Shown in pieces: positions 29,079-38,617 of a DNA stretch of 64,000 bases (position 1 is the stretch's first letter; every line of letters begins with the position of its first letter). A program made the position numbers and the translations under genes. Under the pieces are notes generated by a model. That model was not told the DNA's origin, did no database searches, and saw nothing but the letters and a program-made list of their open reading frames with translations. Source of the DNA: Methylobacterium aquaticum (GTDB taxonomy: Bacteria > Pseudomonadota > Alphaproteobacteria > Rhizobiales > Beijerinckiaceae); the NCBI RefSeq assembly GCF_016804325.1, contig NZ_CP043627.1:6417001-6481000 (forward strand), read 5' to 3'.

Positions 29079-30139
29079 GGATCGCGCTCCTTGCCCATCT
29101 GCGCCACCCGATCGCGCCGCCCTTCGCGGGCGGCCTGGAGGCCTATTGCTGGCACCTGGCCGACGGGCTGACCGCCCGGGGCCACGAGGTGGTGCTGTTT
29201 TCCTCCGGCGACAGCGACCCGCGCTTCACCCTCGAGCCGGTCATCCCGGTCCACCACGAGAAGAGCTTTCCGGGCCTCGAGCACCGGGGCGATCCCGGCC
29301 TCAAGGCCCATGTCGATGCTGCTTACGCCGCCGCCTGCGACCGGATCGCGGCTGGCGGCTTCGACGTCGTCCACAACAACTCCCTGAGCCGCTTGCCCCT
29401 GGAGCGGCGGCGCACGGACGCCGTCCCGACGCTTACCTCGCTGCACGTGCCGCCCTATGACGGCTTGCGCTGGTTCGTGCACGACAGCCCGGCGCCCGGT
29501 CACCGCCTCACCGCCACCTCGGCCGCGCATCTGCGGGCGTGGTGGCCCGACGGCGCCCCGCCGGAGGCGGGCATCCTGCACAACGGCATCGATCCCGCAT
29601 CCTGGCCCCATGCCGAGCGGGGCGACGGCTCGGCCGTGTGGAGCGGGCGGATCGCCCGCGTGAAGGGCGCGCACCACGCGATCGCCGCCGCGCGGCGCGC
29701 CGGCCTGCCCCTGACCCTGTTCGGCCCGATCGAGGAGCCGGACCACTGGGAGACCGACATCCTCCCGCATCTCGGCGGGCCGATCCGCTACGGCGGCCAC
29801 CTGCCCGGACCGGTGCTCGCTCCTGAACTCGCCCGCGCCTCGGTCTTCCTGTTCACCCCGTGCTGGGACGAGCCGTTCGGGCTCGCGGCGATCGAGGCGA
29901 TGGCCTGCGGCCTGCCGATCGCGGGCTTTGCCCGGGGCGCGGCGGCGGAGATCGTCGGCGAGGCCGGGTGCCTGGTCCCGTCCGGCGACGAGGCGGCCCT
30001 GGCCGGCGCCATCCACGAGGCGCTCGCGATCCCGCGGCGCGTCCCGCGCGAGCGGGTCCTGCGTCTGTTCACCCGCGACCGCTGGCTCGATGCCTGCGAA
30101 GCGCTCTACGCCCGGCTCTCCGCGTCGCCAGATCCGTGA
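29075..30139 (+). CDS. Glycosyltransferase family 4 protein
   Basis: 354 residues starting at GTG 29075, translationally coupled to the GT2 gene. N-terminal domain RIALLAHLRHPIAPPFAGGLEAYCWHLADGL; C-terminal domain VWSGRIARVKGAHHAIAAARRAGLPLTLFG and E-x7-E motif DEPFGLAAIEAMACGLPIAG. It is the last of nine glycosyltransferase-type genes between 18.8 and 30.1 kb. Confidence 0.88.
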   Translation: MRIALLAHLRHPIAPPFAGGLEAYCWHLADGLTARGHEVVLFSSGDSDPRFTLEPVIPVHHEKSFPGLEHRGDPGLKAHVDAAYAAACDRIAAGGFDVVHNNSLSRLPLERRRTDAVPTLTSLHVPPYDGLRWFVHDSPAPGHRLTATSAAHLRAWWPDGAPPEAGILHNGIDPASWPHAERGDGSAVWSGRIARVKGAHHAIAAARRAGLPLTLFGPIEEPDHWETDILPHLGGPIRYGGHLPGPVLAPELARASVFLFTPCWDEPFGLAAIEAMACGLPIAGFARGAAAEIVGEAGCLVPSGDEAALAGAIHEALAIPRRVPRERVLRLFTRDRWLDACEALYARLSASPDP

Positions 30140-30466
30140 GGTCGCCGGGGTCGGAGGCACGGCGCCAGCGGGCCGAGAGGCCGATGCACCGATTCATCGC
30201 GGGTCAAGTCCGCGATCGACGGGGCTATCGATTGATCTCGAACTTCCGGCCCCCGGGCCGGAGGTCTGGCGAGAAACCGTCCTCGCTGGTGTGAAGCTTC
30301 CCGAGAAGCCGGCATGGGCCGAAGGTTTCGATCATGTCCGCGAGCCTCGTGACAGTCCCGAGGACGAAGGTCCGGGCTGACAATGCCGGGCCTGTCGTCG
30401 CATGCCTGCGTCGAACGAGTGTGGAATCCGTCACGGTCGGGGCGGAATATCCGAGGAGGCACGCGC
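30140..30466. other. Gap with a short coding-like relic
   Basis: I see no full gene. In frame with plus-strand bases of about 30220-30380 is a peptide containing GPEVWRETVLAGVK, which resembles WRETVIAGVK of the AtzG-like protein at 3556. It lacks the rest of that domain and is read as a possible relic only. Confidence 0.3.
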
Positions 30467-30901
30467 ATGCATGTGACGATCGAACAGGCCGAGACGGCGA
30501 TCCGTGCCGCCCGGGACAAGGCGGTCGCGCTCGGCACGCAGATGTGCATCGCCGTCGTCGATTCGGGCGGTAACCTCAAGGCGTTTCACCGGATGGACGG
30601 CGCCTGGGTCGGCTCGATCGACATCGCGCAGAAGAAGGCGAAGACCGCGGTGTTCTTCGGCATGAAGACCGGTGCGATCGGCGGCCTGTCGCAGCCCGGC
30701 GGTCCGCTCTACGGCATCGAGCACTCGAATGACGGGCTGATCACATTCCCGGGCGGCATCCCGATCGTCGATGCCAGCGGCGAGATGTCGGGGGCGATCG
30801 GCGTGTCCGGCTCGTCGGTCGAGAACGACGATGCGGTGGCCCTCGCCGGCGCTCAGGCAATCGGCGACACGGAATTGCCGGAACATCCCTGGCGCACCTG
30901 A
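30467..30901 (+). CDS. GlcG/HbpS-family heme-binding-like protein
   Basis: 144 residues of the GlcG/HbpS family, small oligomeric proteins that bind heme or cobalamin-like ligands or act as sensors. Typical features: [79 protein letters not shown] and a C-terminal [13 protein letters not shown]. Ribosome site GAGGAGG is just upstream of ATG 30467. No glycolate-oxidase genes are near, so its role is unknown. It stands alone. Confidence 0.87.
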   Translation: MHVTIEQAETAIRAARDKAVALGTQMCIAVVDSGGNLKAFHRMDGAWVGSIDIAQKKAKTAVFFGMKTGAIGGLSQPGGPLYGIEHSNDGLITFPGGIPIVDASGEMSGAIGVSGSSVENDDAVALAGAQAIGDTELPEHPWRT

Positions 30902-30989
30902 GGGCAGGTCGAACGCATCGGCCCTCGTTCGGTCGATGCGCAAGGCGGGTCGCAATTCGCGCGAGCAAGGGCGACCTCGCAGTCGAGGA

Positions 30990-31140
30990 TGCAGGGGAAT
31001 CGCTTCAGCGTTCTGCGTGCCTCGAGGCTGTGGCGATCGTGCGGTGAGCGCACGAGGTCGACGGCCATATGGTGCACCACCGCCATGTTCTGCGGGCCCG
31101 ATCCCGTCCGCAGGCGCACGAGATCGTCGTGGGTGGCGGG
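30990..31140 (-). pseudogene. Possible relic of a transposase C-terminus (ISAs1-like)
   Basis: The minus-strand peptide HDDLVRLRTGSGPQNMAVVHHMAVDLVRSPHDRHSLEARR resembles the conserved end of ISAs1-type DDE transposases (RTGNGPQNMAVVRHFALNLVR in that family). Nothing upstream of it continues the domain in one frame. The whole 30902-31833 gap looks like decayed sequence: minus-strand fragments near 31214-31435 and 31600-31740 read like protein but I cannot assign them. Confidence 0.35.
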
Positions 31141-31833
31141 ACGGTTGGCCTCGAGCGCCAGCAGGTGGCATGGGGGCCTCGCAGAGCGTCGAGCCCCTCC
31201 TCAACCACGATCCTCAGCCCCGGGTGCCGGGCTCGGCCGGGGTGTCGAGGATGTCGCCGAGCCGCTCGACCGAAGGGCGGAACTGCCGGGAGTCCTGCCA
31301 GTACCGGGAGAGACGCAGCACCGGCCCGCTGACCTCGCCTTCCGGCATGGTGAATGCGACGAACTCGCCGGTGGTGAGGCCGACGAGCCGCGAGCCGGCT
31401 GCCCCCAGGGTGATCACCCGCGGCTCGACCGCCATCGTCTTCGGGGTCTGGATGCCGCACAGGCTCTCGACCGGCAGCGACCGGCCGGCCGCGCCGGGAC
31501 TTCCCCCGCACCCGCTCCTTCGGCATCGGCGAGATCACGGCCTAGGGCGGCGGCGAAGGGTGAGGACGCGGAGGCCATCCGCCACCCTCGGCGGCGGGTC
31601 GCCGATCGACTCCGCCCCAGGATCGCGAATTCGGCAGGCCTGATAGATGCCGCTCGCACGGATGCCTGCCGTGCGTCGCGGAAAGCCTGGTGCGAAGAGT
31701 CTCCCTCGATTCCGGTCAGTTCGGTGAAGACGGGGATCGCGAACGGCGCGGGCTAAAGTATTTCGTTCGACAATCTACTGTCTTGCCTGAATGATCAGTC
31801 GAACCGGCTCGTTCGGCGCATGGCCGCGTCCGG

Positions 31834-33225
31834 TCACCCCCGTGCCGTCACCCTCATCCGCAGGCCGTCCCGCGGCCGGAGCGTCACCCGGTGCAGCGGC
31901 ACCACGGGCCCTGCCTCCGGTGCCCGGTCGAGGCGCACCGCGTGGAGCAGGTGGGCGAGCACCAGGGTCGCCTCCATGATGGAAAAGCTCGCGCCGATGC
32001 AGATGCGCGGGCCGGCGCCGAAGGGCAGGTAGGCATAGCGGTCGATGCGGCCGCGGTTCTCCGGCAGGAAGCGCTCGGGGATGAACGCATCGGGTTCGTC
32101 CCACAGCCGGCGGTGGCGATGCAGCACGTAGGGAGCCACCGTCACCAGCGAGCCGCGCGGGATCTTGATCCGGCCGATCCGGTCCTCGGCGAGCGCCTGC
32201 CGGCTCATGAACGGCACCGGCGGAAACAGCCGCATCGCCTCCTCGAGCGCCGCCTTGGTGCGGGGCAGGGTGTCCGAGCCCGGAGCCGGGTTTTTCGCGA
32301 AGGCGGCATCGATCTCGGCCTCCACGCTCGCCCGCGCCGCCTCGTCCTGCGACAGGCAGTAGAGGGTCCAGGTCAGGGCGTTGGCGGTGGTCTCGTGGCC
32401 GGCGCCGATGAAGGTGACGATGTTGGCCCGCACCTCCAGGTCGGACAGGCCGCGGCCGGTCTCCGGGTCCTGCGCCTTCAGGAGCAGGGTCAGGAGGTCG
32501 TGCGGCGCCTCTTCCCCCGACGCGACGAGCGCCCGGCGGCGCTCGATCAGCTCGTCCACCACCTCGGCGAAGAAGCGGAGCGCCGGTCGGGCCTTGAGGC
32601 GGCCGATCCGCGGCAGCCAGTCGGGCATGCCGAAGACGTCGAGGGGATCGATGGGCCCCAGCGCCTCGAAATAGCGGGTGATGGCGCGGCCGAGCGCATC
32701 GGGCTCGCGGGAGAGGCCGTGGGTGAAGATGGTGCGTTCCAGCACGTCGAGGGTGACGCGGGTCATCTCGAGCGCCGCATCGACGCTCTGCCCGTCCCGC
32801 TTCTTCATCCGGCGGGCGAGGCGGGCGGCGGCCTCCGCCATCGGCATCTCGAAGCGGGCAACGTGGCGGGGCGAGAAGATCGGTGCCAGGGTGCGCCGCT
32901 GCAACCGCCACTCGTCGCCCTCGGCGGTGAGCAGGCCGTTGCCGAGGCCCGGCGCCAGCACCCGGCGCTGCAGGTCGTCCTTGCGGTAATTGGCGGCGTT
33001 GTCGACCAGCACGTGGCGGATCGCGGCCGGATCGCTCACCACCGTGACGCGGCCGAGCGCGCCCTCGCCGGTGACGATCGGCTGCTCGAAATGCTCCTCG
33101 TACCAGGTGGTCAGCGGGTTGGCGCGGGCGGCGCGCAGGAAAGCGAACAGCCCCATCGGCTGGTTGCGCGGCCGGGGCACGGCGGGGCGGAAGGGGGCGG
33201 CCGGGGCCGCCGCGGGCGCAAGCAT
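31834..33225 (-). CDS. Cytochrome P450
   Basis: 463-residue heme monooxygenase. Heme-ligand motif FGAGPRICIG (Cys thiolate), I-helix GAGHETTANALTW with the acid-alcohol-type ETT, K-helix E-x-x-R in EEAMRLFPP, and PERFLPE before the heme loop. The start at 33225 has AAGGAG upstream (minus strand) and gives a usual P450 length; a longer frame to 33357 would overlap fumC. It resembles the unspecific-substrate bacterial P450s of the CYP102/CYP4-like fold group; no ferredoxin partner is adjacent. Divergent from fumC. Confidence 0.9.
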   Translation of the reverse strand: MLAPAAAPAAPFRPAVPRPRNQPMGLFAFLRAARANPLTTWYEEHFEQPIVTGEGALGRVTVVSDPAAIRHVLVDNAANYRKDDLQRRVLAPGLGNGLLTAEGDEWRLQRRTLAPIFSPRHVARFEMPMAEAAARLARRMKKRDGQSVDAALEMTRVTLDVLERTIFTHGLSREPDALGRAITRYFEALGPIDPLDVFGMPDWLPRIGRLKARPALRFFAEVVDELIERRRALVASGEEAPHDLLTLLLKAQDPETGRGLSDLEVRANIVTFIGAGHETTANALTWTLYCLSQDEAARASVEAEIDAAFAKNPAPGSDTLPRTKAALEEAMRLFPPVPFMSRQALAEDRIGRIKIPRGSLVTVAPYVLHRHRRLWDEPDAFIPERFLPENRGRIDRYAYLPFGAGPRICIGASFSIMEATLVLAHLLHAVRLDRAPEAGPVVPLHRVTLRPRDGLRMRVTARG

Positions 33226-33328
33226 CCGGGCTCCTTGCAAGGCGGGCGATCCGGCGTGTGCCGGGGCATCGCGCAATCGCCACTCATGGCTTAAGTAGGC
33301 GCCGTTTCGCACCGCCAAAGAGGCCAAG

Positions 33329-34738
33329 ATGTCGCCGACCGAGACCACCACCCGCACGGAATCCGATACGTTCGGGCCGATCGAAGTCCCGGCGCACCGC
33401 TACTGGGGTGCCCAGACCCAGCGCTCGATCCAGAATTTCCGCATCGGCACCGAGCGGATGCCCGCACCCCTCGTCCACGCGCTCGGCCTCGTCAAGCAGG
33501 CCGCCGCCCTGGTGAACCAGGATCTCGGCGTGCTCGAGCCGAAGCTCGCGCAGGCCATCGCGGCTTCCGCCGCCGAGGTGGTCGAGGGCCGGCACGACGA
33601 CGAGTTCCCGCTGGTGGTCTGGCAGACCGGCTCGGGCACCCAGTCGAACATGAACGCCAACGAGGTCATCGGCAGCCTCGCCAACGAGCGCCTGGGGGGC
33701 AAGCGCGGCGGCAAGTCGCCGGTGCATCCCAACGACCACGTCAATCGCGGCCAGTCCTCGAACGACACCTTCCCGACCGCGATGCACATCGCGGTGGCCC
33801 GCGAGATCAACGACCGGCTGATGCCGGCGCTCCAGCACCTGCATGCCGCCCTCGACGCGAAGGCCAAGGAATTCGGCGAGATCGTCAAGATCGGCCGCAC
33901 CCACCTGCAGGATGCGACCCCGGTCACGCTCGGCCAGGAATTCTCTGGCTACGCCGCGCAGGTGGCGCTGGGTGGTGCCCGCGTCGGCGCGACGCTGCCG
34001 GGCGTGCTGGCGCTGGCTCAAGGCGGCACGGCTGTCGGCACCGGCCTCAACGCGCATCCCGACTTCGCCGAGAAGTTCGCCGCCAAGGTGGCTGAGCTGA
34101 CCGGGCTGCCCTTCACCTCGGCCGACAACAAGTTCGAGGCCCTGGCGACCCACGACGCCCTGGTGTTCACGCAAGGAGCGCTGAACGCGCTGGCGAGCGG
34201 CTTGTTCAAGATCGCCAACGACATCCGCCTGATGGGCTCCGGCCCGCGCTCGGGTCTCGGCGAGATCTCGCTGCCCGAGAACGAGCCCGGCTCGTCGATC
34301 ATGCCCGGCAAGGTCAACCCGACCCAGGCCGAGGCGCTGACGATGGTGTGCTGCCAGGTGGTCGGCAACGGCACCACCGTGTCGATGGCCGGCAGCCAGG
34401 GCCACCTGGAGCTCAACGTCTACAAGCCGGTGATCGCCAACGCGGTGCTGCAATCGGTGCGGCTCCTGGCCGACGCGGCGGTGAGCTTTGCCGACAACTG
34501 CGTCGTCGGCATCAAGCCGAACCACGACCGCATCGCCGACCTGATGAGCCGCTCGCTGATGCTCGTCACCGCGCTCGCGCCCTCGATCGGCTACGACAAG
34601 GCCGCCGAGATCGCCAAGACCGCGCACAAGAACGGCACCACCCTGAAGCAGGAGGCGTTGCGCCTCGGCTACGTCACCGAGGCGCAGTTCGACGCGGTGG
34701 TGCGGCCCGAGGACATGCTGGCGCCGAGCGCCGAATAA
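33329..34738 (+). CDS. fumC: Class II fumarate hydratase
   Basis: 469-residue fumarase of the TCA cycle, converting fumarate to malate. The signature [16 protein letters not shown], the N-terminal [16 protein letters not shown] [29 protein letters not shown] and [20 protein letters not shown] are all present. Length is standard. Ribosome site AGAGG lies just upstream. Core chromosomal marker in this window. Confidence 0.97.
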   Translation: MSPTETTTRTESDTFGPIEVPAHRYWGAQTQRSIQNFRIGTERMPAPLVHALGLVKQAAALVNQDLGVLEPKLAQAIAASAAEVVEGRHDDEFPLVVWQTGSGTQSNMNANEVIGSLANERLGGKRGGKSPVHPNDHVNRGQSSNDTFPTAMHIAVAREINDRLMPALQHLHAALDAKAKEFGEIVKIGRTHLQDATPVTLGQEFSGYAAQVALGGARVGATLPGVLALAQGGTAVGTGLNAHPDFAEKFAAKVAELTGLPFTSADNKFEALATHDALVFTQGALNALASGLFKIANDIRLMGSGPRSGLGEISLPENEPGSSIMPGKVNPTQAEALTMVCCQVVGNGTTVSMAGSQGHLELNVYKPVIANAVLQSVRLLADAAVSFADNCVVGIKPNHDRIADLMSRSLMLVTALAPSIGYDKAAEIAKTAHKNGTTLKQEALRLGYVTEAQFDAVVRPEDMLAPSAE

Positions 34739-34756
34739 CCGCAATCTGACACCCGT

Positions 34757-34781
34757 CCCGCGCAGCTTATCGCCGCGCGGG
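34757..34781 (+). terminator. Hairpin after fumC
   Basis: CCCGCGC and GCGCGGG arms with an 11-base loop, 19 bases after the fumC stop. There is only a short T-run (GCGTTTCC), so it is a weak or partial terminator. Confidence 0.45.
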
Positions 34782-34818
34782 GCGTTTCCCAGGACGCGGG
34801 GGCGCGGAGGATCGGGTC

Positions 34819-35010
34819 ATGGCCGAGATCATCAACCTGAAGCAGGTCCGCAAGGCCCGCGAGCGGGCCGCCAAGGAGGCCCAGGCGGTGGAGAACCGCG
34901 TCGTCTTCGGCAGGCCGAAGGCGGCGAAGACCCGCGAGGAGGCCCGCAAGAGCCTGGAGACCGCCCGGCACGAGGGCCACCGGCTGAAGACCCCCGACGG
35001 CGAGGCATGA
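34819..35010 (+). CDS. DUF4169 family protein
   Basis: 63-residue basic protein MAEIINLKQVRKARERAAKEAQAVENRV...GRPKAAKTREEARKSLE, the full pattern of DUF4169, a small family found beside fumC in many Hyphomicrobiales. Function unknown. Its stop overlaps the next start (ATGA). Confidence 0.88.
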   Translation: MAEIINLKQVRKARERAAKEAQAVENRVVFGRPKAAKTREEARKSLETARHEGHRLKTPDGEA

Positions 35011-35294
35011 GCCTGGAGAGCGGTCCGCCTCCGGGCGTCCTGCCCGAGGGCGGTTTGCTCAAGCGCTCGCTCGTCATCGCCGGCCACCGCACCAGCGTGT
35101 CGCTCGAGGCGGCGTTCTGGGAGGCTTTGCGTCAGCTCGCCGTGGCGCGGGGGCTTTCGGTCCAGGCCCTGGTCGGGCGGATCGACGCGGAGCGGGGCGG
35201 GCAGAATTTGTCGTCGGCGATCCGGGTGTTCGTGCTACGGGCGGTGTGGCCGGGGGAGGGGGCTGATCGCCTGCAGTTCCCGGGGAGTGGGTGA
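35007..35294 (+). CDS. Ribbon-helix-helix domain protein (RHH_4)
   Basis: 95 residues with LLKRSLVIAGHRTSVSLEAAFWEALRQLAVARGLSVQALVGRIDAER and NLSSAIRVFVLRAV, the RHH_4 pattern of small DNA-binding-like proteins that follow DUF4169 and fumC. The strand KRSLVIAGHRTSVSL and the two helices are complete. Coupled to the preceding gene. Confidence 0.88.
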   Translation: MSLESGPPPGVLPEGGLLKRSLVIAGHRTSVSLEAAFWEALRQLAVARGLSVQALVGRIDAERGGQNLSSAIRVFVLRAVWPGEGADRLQFPGSG

Positions 35295-35296
35295 GG

Positions 35297-35788
35297 CTAT
35301 CGACTGTCGCTGCTCTGGGGCGGCGATTGTAGCCTGTCCCTTGTCCCTGCAATCGACGGAACGAACGCCTCGCTACGCAGGGCGGCGACGACGATTAGGC
35401 CGATGATGACGGGCGCCATGATGGCCGTCACCGTCGCAATGAACAACTGCCGCCAGAAGTTGCCGGCCGCCTTGACCTCCCTGACGACAGCACTCTTGAG
35501 CGTGTCCTGCCGGGCTTGCTCGATCTCCTCGGCCATGTAGGCCCGGGCGGCGACGTCGAAGAACGAGGCGGCCCTGATGCGCATCTGGTCGAACTGATAA
35601 TCGGTGATATTCCCAATCCAGGTCTCGACCTCGCTGGCCGTCGGCGGCCGGCCATGCGTGACAGTGTGATGTGTTACCCACTCGCGTCGTTCATGCGCGA
35701 AGAGGGCATAGGTGCTGAAGTCTTCGGCTCCGGCGGTGGCGCCGTCGCCCGTGAGCTTGTCAAAGACCTCGCGATCGTTGCTCGGCAT
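35297..35788 (-). CDS. Hypothetical membrane-anchored protein
   Basis: 163 residues, not recognised. The first about 110 residues are hydrophilic (YALFAHERREWVTHHTVTHGRPPTASEVETWI...); one membrane segment lies near residues 118-136 (LFIATVTAIMAPVIIGLIVVAAL), with a short polar tail. It is read convergently with the RHH gene, two bases apart. Composition is less GC-rich than its neighbours, which hints at acquisition. Confidence 0.7.
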   Translation of the reverse strand: MPSNDREVFDKLTGDGATAGAEDFSTYALFAHERREWVTHHTVTHGRPPTASEVETWIGNITDYQFDQMRIRAASFFDVAARAYMAEEIEQARQDTLKSAVVREVKAAGNFWRQLFIATVTAIMAPVIIGLIVVAALRSEAFVPSIAGTRDRLQSPPQSSDSR

Positions 35789-35817
35789 CGCTTGAATTTC
35801 GACTGCTCGGACTTCGA

Positions 35818-36027
35818 CTATTTGGACTTCGGCAGAAGCTTTCTCGCTCCATAATGTCCACTCGAGGAGGACTTGAACTCGCCGGTCTGCTCGGCGGCCT
35901 TGGACAAGGCTTCGTGAACGCGATTGACGCCGTCCCTTGTCATGGGCGCCGTCGCCCCGCGCGGCGTGATCGTCACGAAACGGCCGGTTCCCGAGCTCCG
36001 CTGTCCCCAGCCCTTCTTCGTGTCCAT
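35818..36027 (-). CDS. Hypothetical small basic protein
   Basis: 69 residues, MDTKKGWGQRSSGTGRFVTITPRGATAPMTRDGVNRVHEALSKAAEQ..., Lys/Arg-rich with one predicted helix. The pattern is typical of accessory small proteins, but I do not recognise a family. It lies 29 bases upstream of the membrane protein gene on the same strand, probably co-transcribed. Confidence 0.6.
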   Translation of the reverse strand: MDTKKGWGQRSSGTGRFVTITPRGATAPMTRDGVNRVHEALSKAAEQTGEFKSSSSGHYGARKLLPKSK

Positions 36028-36155
36028 CGATCGACCCCCGGCGCCATGGTCATCGTCTCAGGCTCGCGGATGCTCCGCAAGCGACATCTGCTGACATGGT
36101 GCCGGGGCGCTGCTCCTCCAAATTCGGAATCACTTCCACCTCTGACTGGGTCTCC

Positions 36156-36977
36156 TCACACCGGCCACGCAAACGTCGCGAAACCCGGCTTCTCCACCGC
36201 CACCGCCCGCCCGCCGGCCAGCACTGTCTCCCCCGCCGCCAGCGCCTCGCCGAGGCGGTCGATCCGCACCATTGCCAGTCCGCGCGACCCGCCCCCGCCG
36301 CCGGTCTGGCCGAGGCTGCGCTCGCCGGCCGTCACCGGCTCTCCCGCCGGGCCGGCCTCGCCGTCGCGATAGACCACCGGCACGATGCGGGTGCGGGCGG
36401 TGCCCCGATGCTGCATCCGCGACACCACCTCCTGGCCGACGTAACAACCCTTCTTGAAGTCGACCCCGCCGAGCTGGTCCATCAGCGCCTCGTGCGGGAA
36501 GGCGTCGCCGAAGGGGAAGTCGCCCCCGCCCTCCGGCACGCCGAGGCCGATGCGGTGCGCGGCATAATCGGCGGCATCGGCATCCGCCGCCGGAAACTCC
36601 GGGGCGTGGAGGCGCCAGCCGAGTTCGGCGAGGCGCCCGTCGCGTAAGGACGGGGAGGGGGCCTCCATGCCCCATCCTGCCGCCACCGCGAGCGGCAGCG
36701 CTGCGACCGTCACGTTCGCCCGCAAGCGGTAGAGCGTCAGGCGCTTAAGGAGGTCGGGTGCCTTCTCGCGGGCGACGTCGAGATGGAAGCCGTCGGGCGC
36801 GCGGCTCACCAGGAAGTCGAACAGGATCTTGCCCTGCGGGCTGAGGAGCGCACCGAGCCGGGCTTCGCCCTCCGGCAGCGTCTCGACGTTGCAGGTCAGG
36901 AGACCCTGGAGGAAGCTCGGCGCATCGGGGCCGGTGACCGCCACGACGGCGCGGTCCGGCAGGAGAGCAAGCGGCAT
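36156..36977 (-). CDS. ygfZ: YgfZ/GcvT-like folate-binding protein (Fe-S cluster repair)
   Basis: 273 residues. It carries the YgfZ hallmark KGCYVGQE (in DFKKGCYVGQEVVSRM) and the N-terminal LPDRAVVAVTGPDAPSFLQGLLTCNVETL. YgfZ uses tetrahydrofolate to help build or repair Fe-S clusters in enzymes such as MiaB. It is divergent from the dihydroorotase-like gene, a pairing common in Hyphomicrobiales. Confidence 0.93.
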   Translation of the reverse strand: MPLALLPDRAVVAVTGPDAPSFLQGLLTCNVETLPEGEARLGALLSPQGKILFDFLVSRAPDGFHLDVAREKAPDLLKRLTLYRLRANVTVAALPLAVAAGWGMEAPSPSLRDGRLAELGWRLHAPEFPAADADAADYAAHRIGLGVPEGGGDFPFGDAFPHEALMDQLGGVDFKKGCYVGQEVVSRMQHRGTARTRIVPVVYRDGEAGPAGEPVTAGERSLGQTGGGGGSRGLAMVRIDRLGEALAAGETVLAGGRAVAVEKPGFATFAWPV

Positions 36978-37072
36978 CGGGGGTCCTTTGCTTGAACCGC
37001 GGGCGGGGCTGACATAAGCCGCCTGCGCCCGGCCCTCAATCGCGGTCCAGGGGCGAACGAGGAATGCGACCG

Positions 37073-38413
37073 ATGAGCCAGAGCTTCGACCTCCTCCTGC
37101 GCGGCGGCACCGTGGTCAACCACGACGGCGAGGGTCTGGCCGATCTCGGCGTGACGGCCGGGCGCGTCGCCGCCATCGGCGACCTGTCGCGGGCTGACGC
37201 CGGCCGCACCCTCGATTGCCGCGGCCTCCACCTCCTGCCCGGCGTGATCGACAGCCAGGTCCATTTCCGCGAGCCCGGCCTCGACCACAAGGAGGACCTG
37301 GAGACCGGGTCCCGCGCCGCGGTGATGGGCGGCGTGACCACGGTGTTCGAGATGCCCAACACCGTGCCGCAGACGACCGATCCGGGCGCCCTCGACGACA
37401 AGCTGAAGCGCGCCCATCACCGGATGCATTGCGACTTCGCCTTCTGGGTCGGCGGCACGCACGAGAACGCCAAGGACGTGGCCGAGCTGGAGCGCCTGCC
37501 GGGGGCGGCCGGGATCAAGGTGTTCATCGGCTCCTCCACCGGCTCGCTCCTCGTCGAGGACGATGCCGGCATCACCGAAATCCTGAAGCGCACCCGCCGC
37601 CGCTCGGCCTTCCACGCCGAGGACGAGGCGATGCTGCGCGACCGCAAGGGTCTGCGGGTGCCCGGCGATCCGTCCTCGCACCCGGTCTGGCGCTCGCCGG
37701 AAGCCGCGCTGAAGGCGACCGAGCGCCTGGTGCGCATCGCCCGCGAGACGGGAGCCCGCATCCACATCCTGCACATCTCCACCAAGGAGGAGATGCGCTA
37801 CCTGGCCGAGCACAAGGACGTCGCCACCTGCGAGCTGACGCCGCATCACCTGACGCTCGACGGGGACGAGGCCTATGCCCGCCTCGGCACGCTCGTGCAG
37901 ATGAACCCGCCGGTGCGCGGCGCCGACCACCGCGACGGGCTGTGGTGGGGCCTGTCGCAGGGCGTGGCCGACGTGCTCGGCTCCGACCACGCGCCGCACA
38001 CGCTGGAGGAGAAGCGGAAGGCCTACCCGGATTCCCCCTCCGGCATGACCGGCGTGCAGACCCTGGTGCCGGTCATGCTCGACCACGTCGCCGCGGGCCG
38101 GCTCTCGCTGCAGCGCTTCGTCGACCTCACCAGCGCCGGCCCGAAGCGCATCTTCGGCATCGCCCGGAAAGGCCGGCTGGCGGTGGGCTACGACGCCGAC
38201 GTGACGGTGGTGGATCTGAAGCGCCGCGAGACCATCACCAACGCCTGGATCGCCTCGAAATGCGGCTGGACGCCCCATGACGGCCGTCAGGTCACCGGCT
38301 GGCCGGTCGGCACCGTGGTACGCGGCCAGGCGGTGATGTGGGACGGCGCGCTCACCGAGCCGTCGCGGGGCGAGGCGGTGCGGTTCGAGGAGGGGTTCCC
38401 GGCGCGGGGGTGA
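37073..38413 (+). CDS. Dihydroorotase-like amidohydrolase (altered first metal ligand)
   Basis: 446-residue cyclic amidohydrolase usually annotated as dihydroorotase in Hyphomicrobiales. Seen: LLPGVIDSQVHFREPG, GIKVFIGSSTGSL (candidate carbamylated Lys), FHAEDE, HILHISTKEEM and VLGSDHAPH. In canonical enzymes the first motif is D-x-H-x-H; here the first His is Gln (SQVH). This variant is, as I recall, shared by the family in related bacteria, so it may have a different activity or metal set. I choose ATG 37073 over 37064 because GAGGA at 37059-37063 is better spaced. Confidence 0.88.
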   Translation: MSQSFDLLLRGGTVVNHDGEGLADLGVTAGRVAAIGDLSRADAGRTLDCRGLHLLPGVIDSQVHFREPGLDHKEDLETGSRAAVMGGVTTVFEMPNTVPQTTDPGALDDKLKRAHHRMHCDFAFWVGGTHENAKDVAELERLPGAAGIKVFIGSSTGSLLVEDDAGITEILKRTRRRSAFHAEDEAMLRDRKGLRVPGDPSSHPVWRSPEAALKATERLVRIARETGARIHILHISTKEEMRYLAEHKDVATCELTPHHLTLDGDEAYARLGTLVQMNPPVRGADHRDGLWWGLSQGVADVLGSDHAPHTLEEKRKAYPDSPSGMTGVQTLVPVMLDHVAAGRLSLQRFVDLTSAGPKRIFGIARKGRLAVGYDADVTVVDLKRRETITNAWIASKCGWTPHDGRQVTGWPVGTVVRGQAVMWDGALTEPSRGEAVRFEEGFPARG

Positions 38414-38617
38414 GCCACCACGGCTGAGCCCTTCCCCCTCTGCGGGGGAGGGTTCGGGCGCGGGCTCGAACCAAGTCTTCTGCCACTCCAATCCATCTCT
38501 CGCCCTTGGCTCCGGCGCACTTCTCGTATAGGAGCGCCCGGAATTGGAGGTCCGGACGCACCCGCGTGCCGGCCGTTGCCACGTTGGCGGCCCTGACCGG
38601 GCCGGCCCGGAAGCCCG

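Noticed and set aside
30990..31140. Functional transposase gene
   Set aside because: Only about 40 residues of a C-terminal motif remain, with no catalytic core or terminal repeats.
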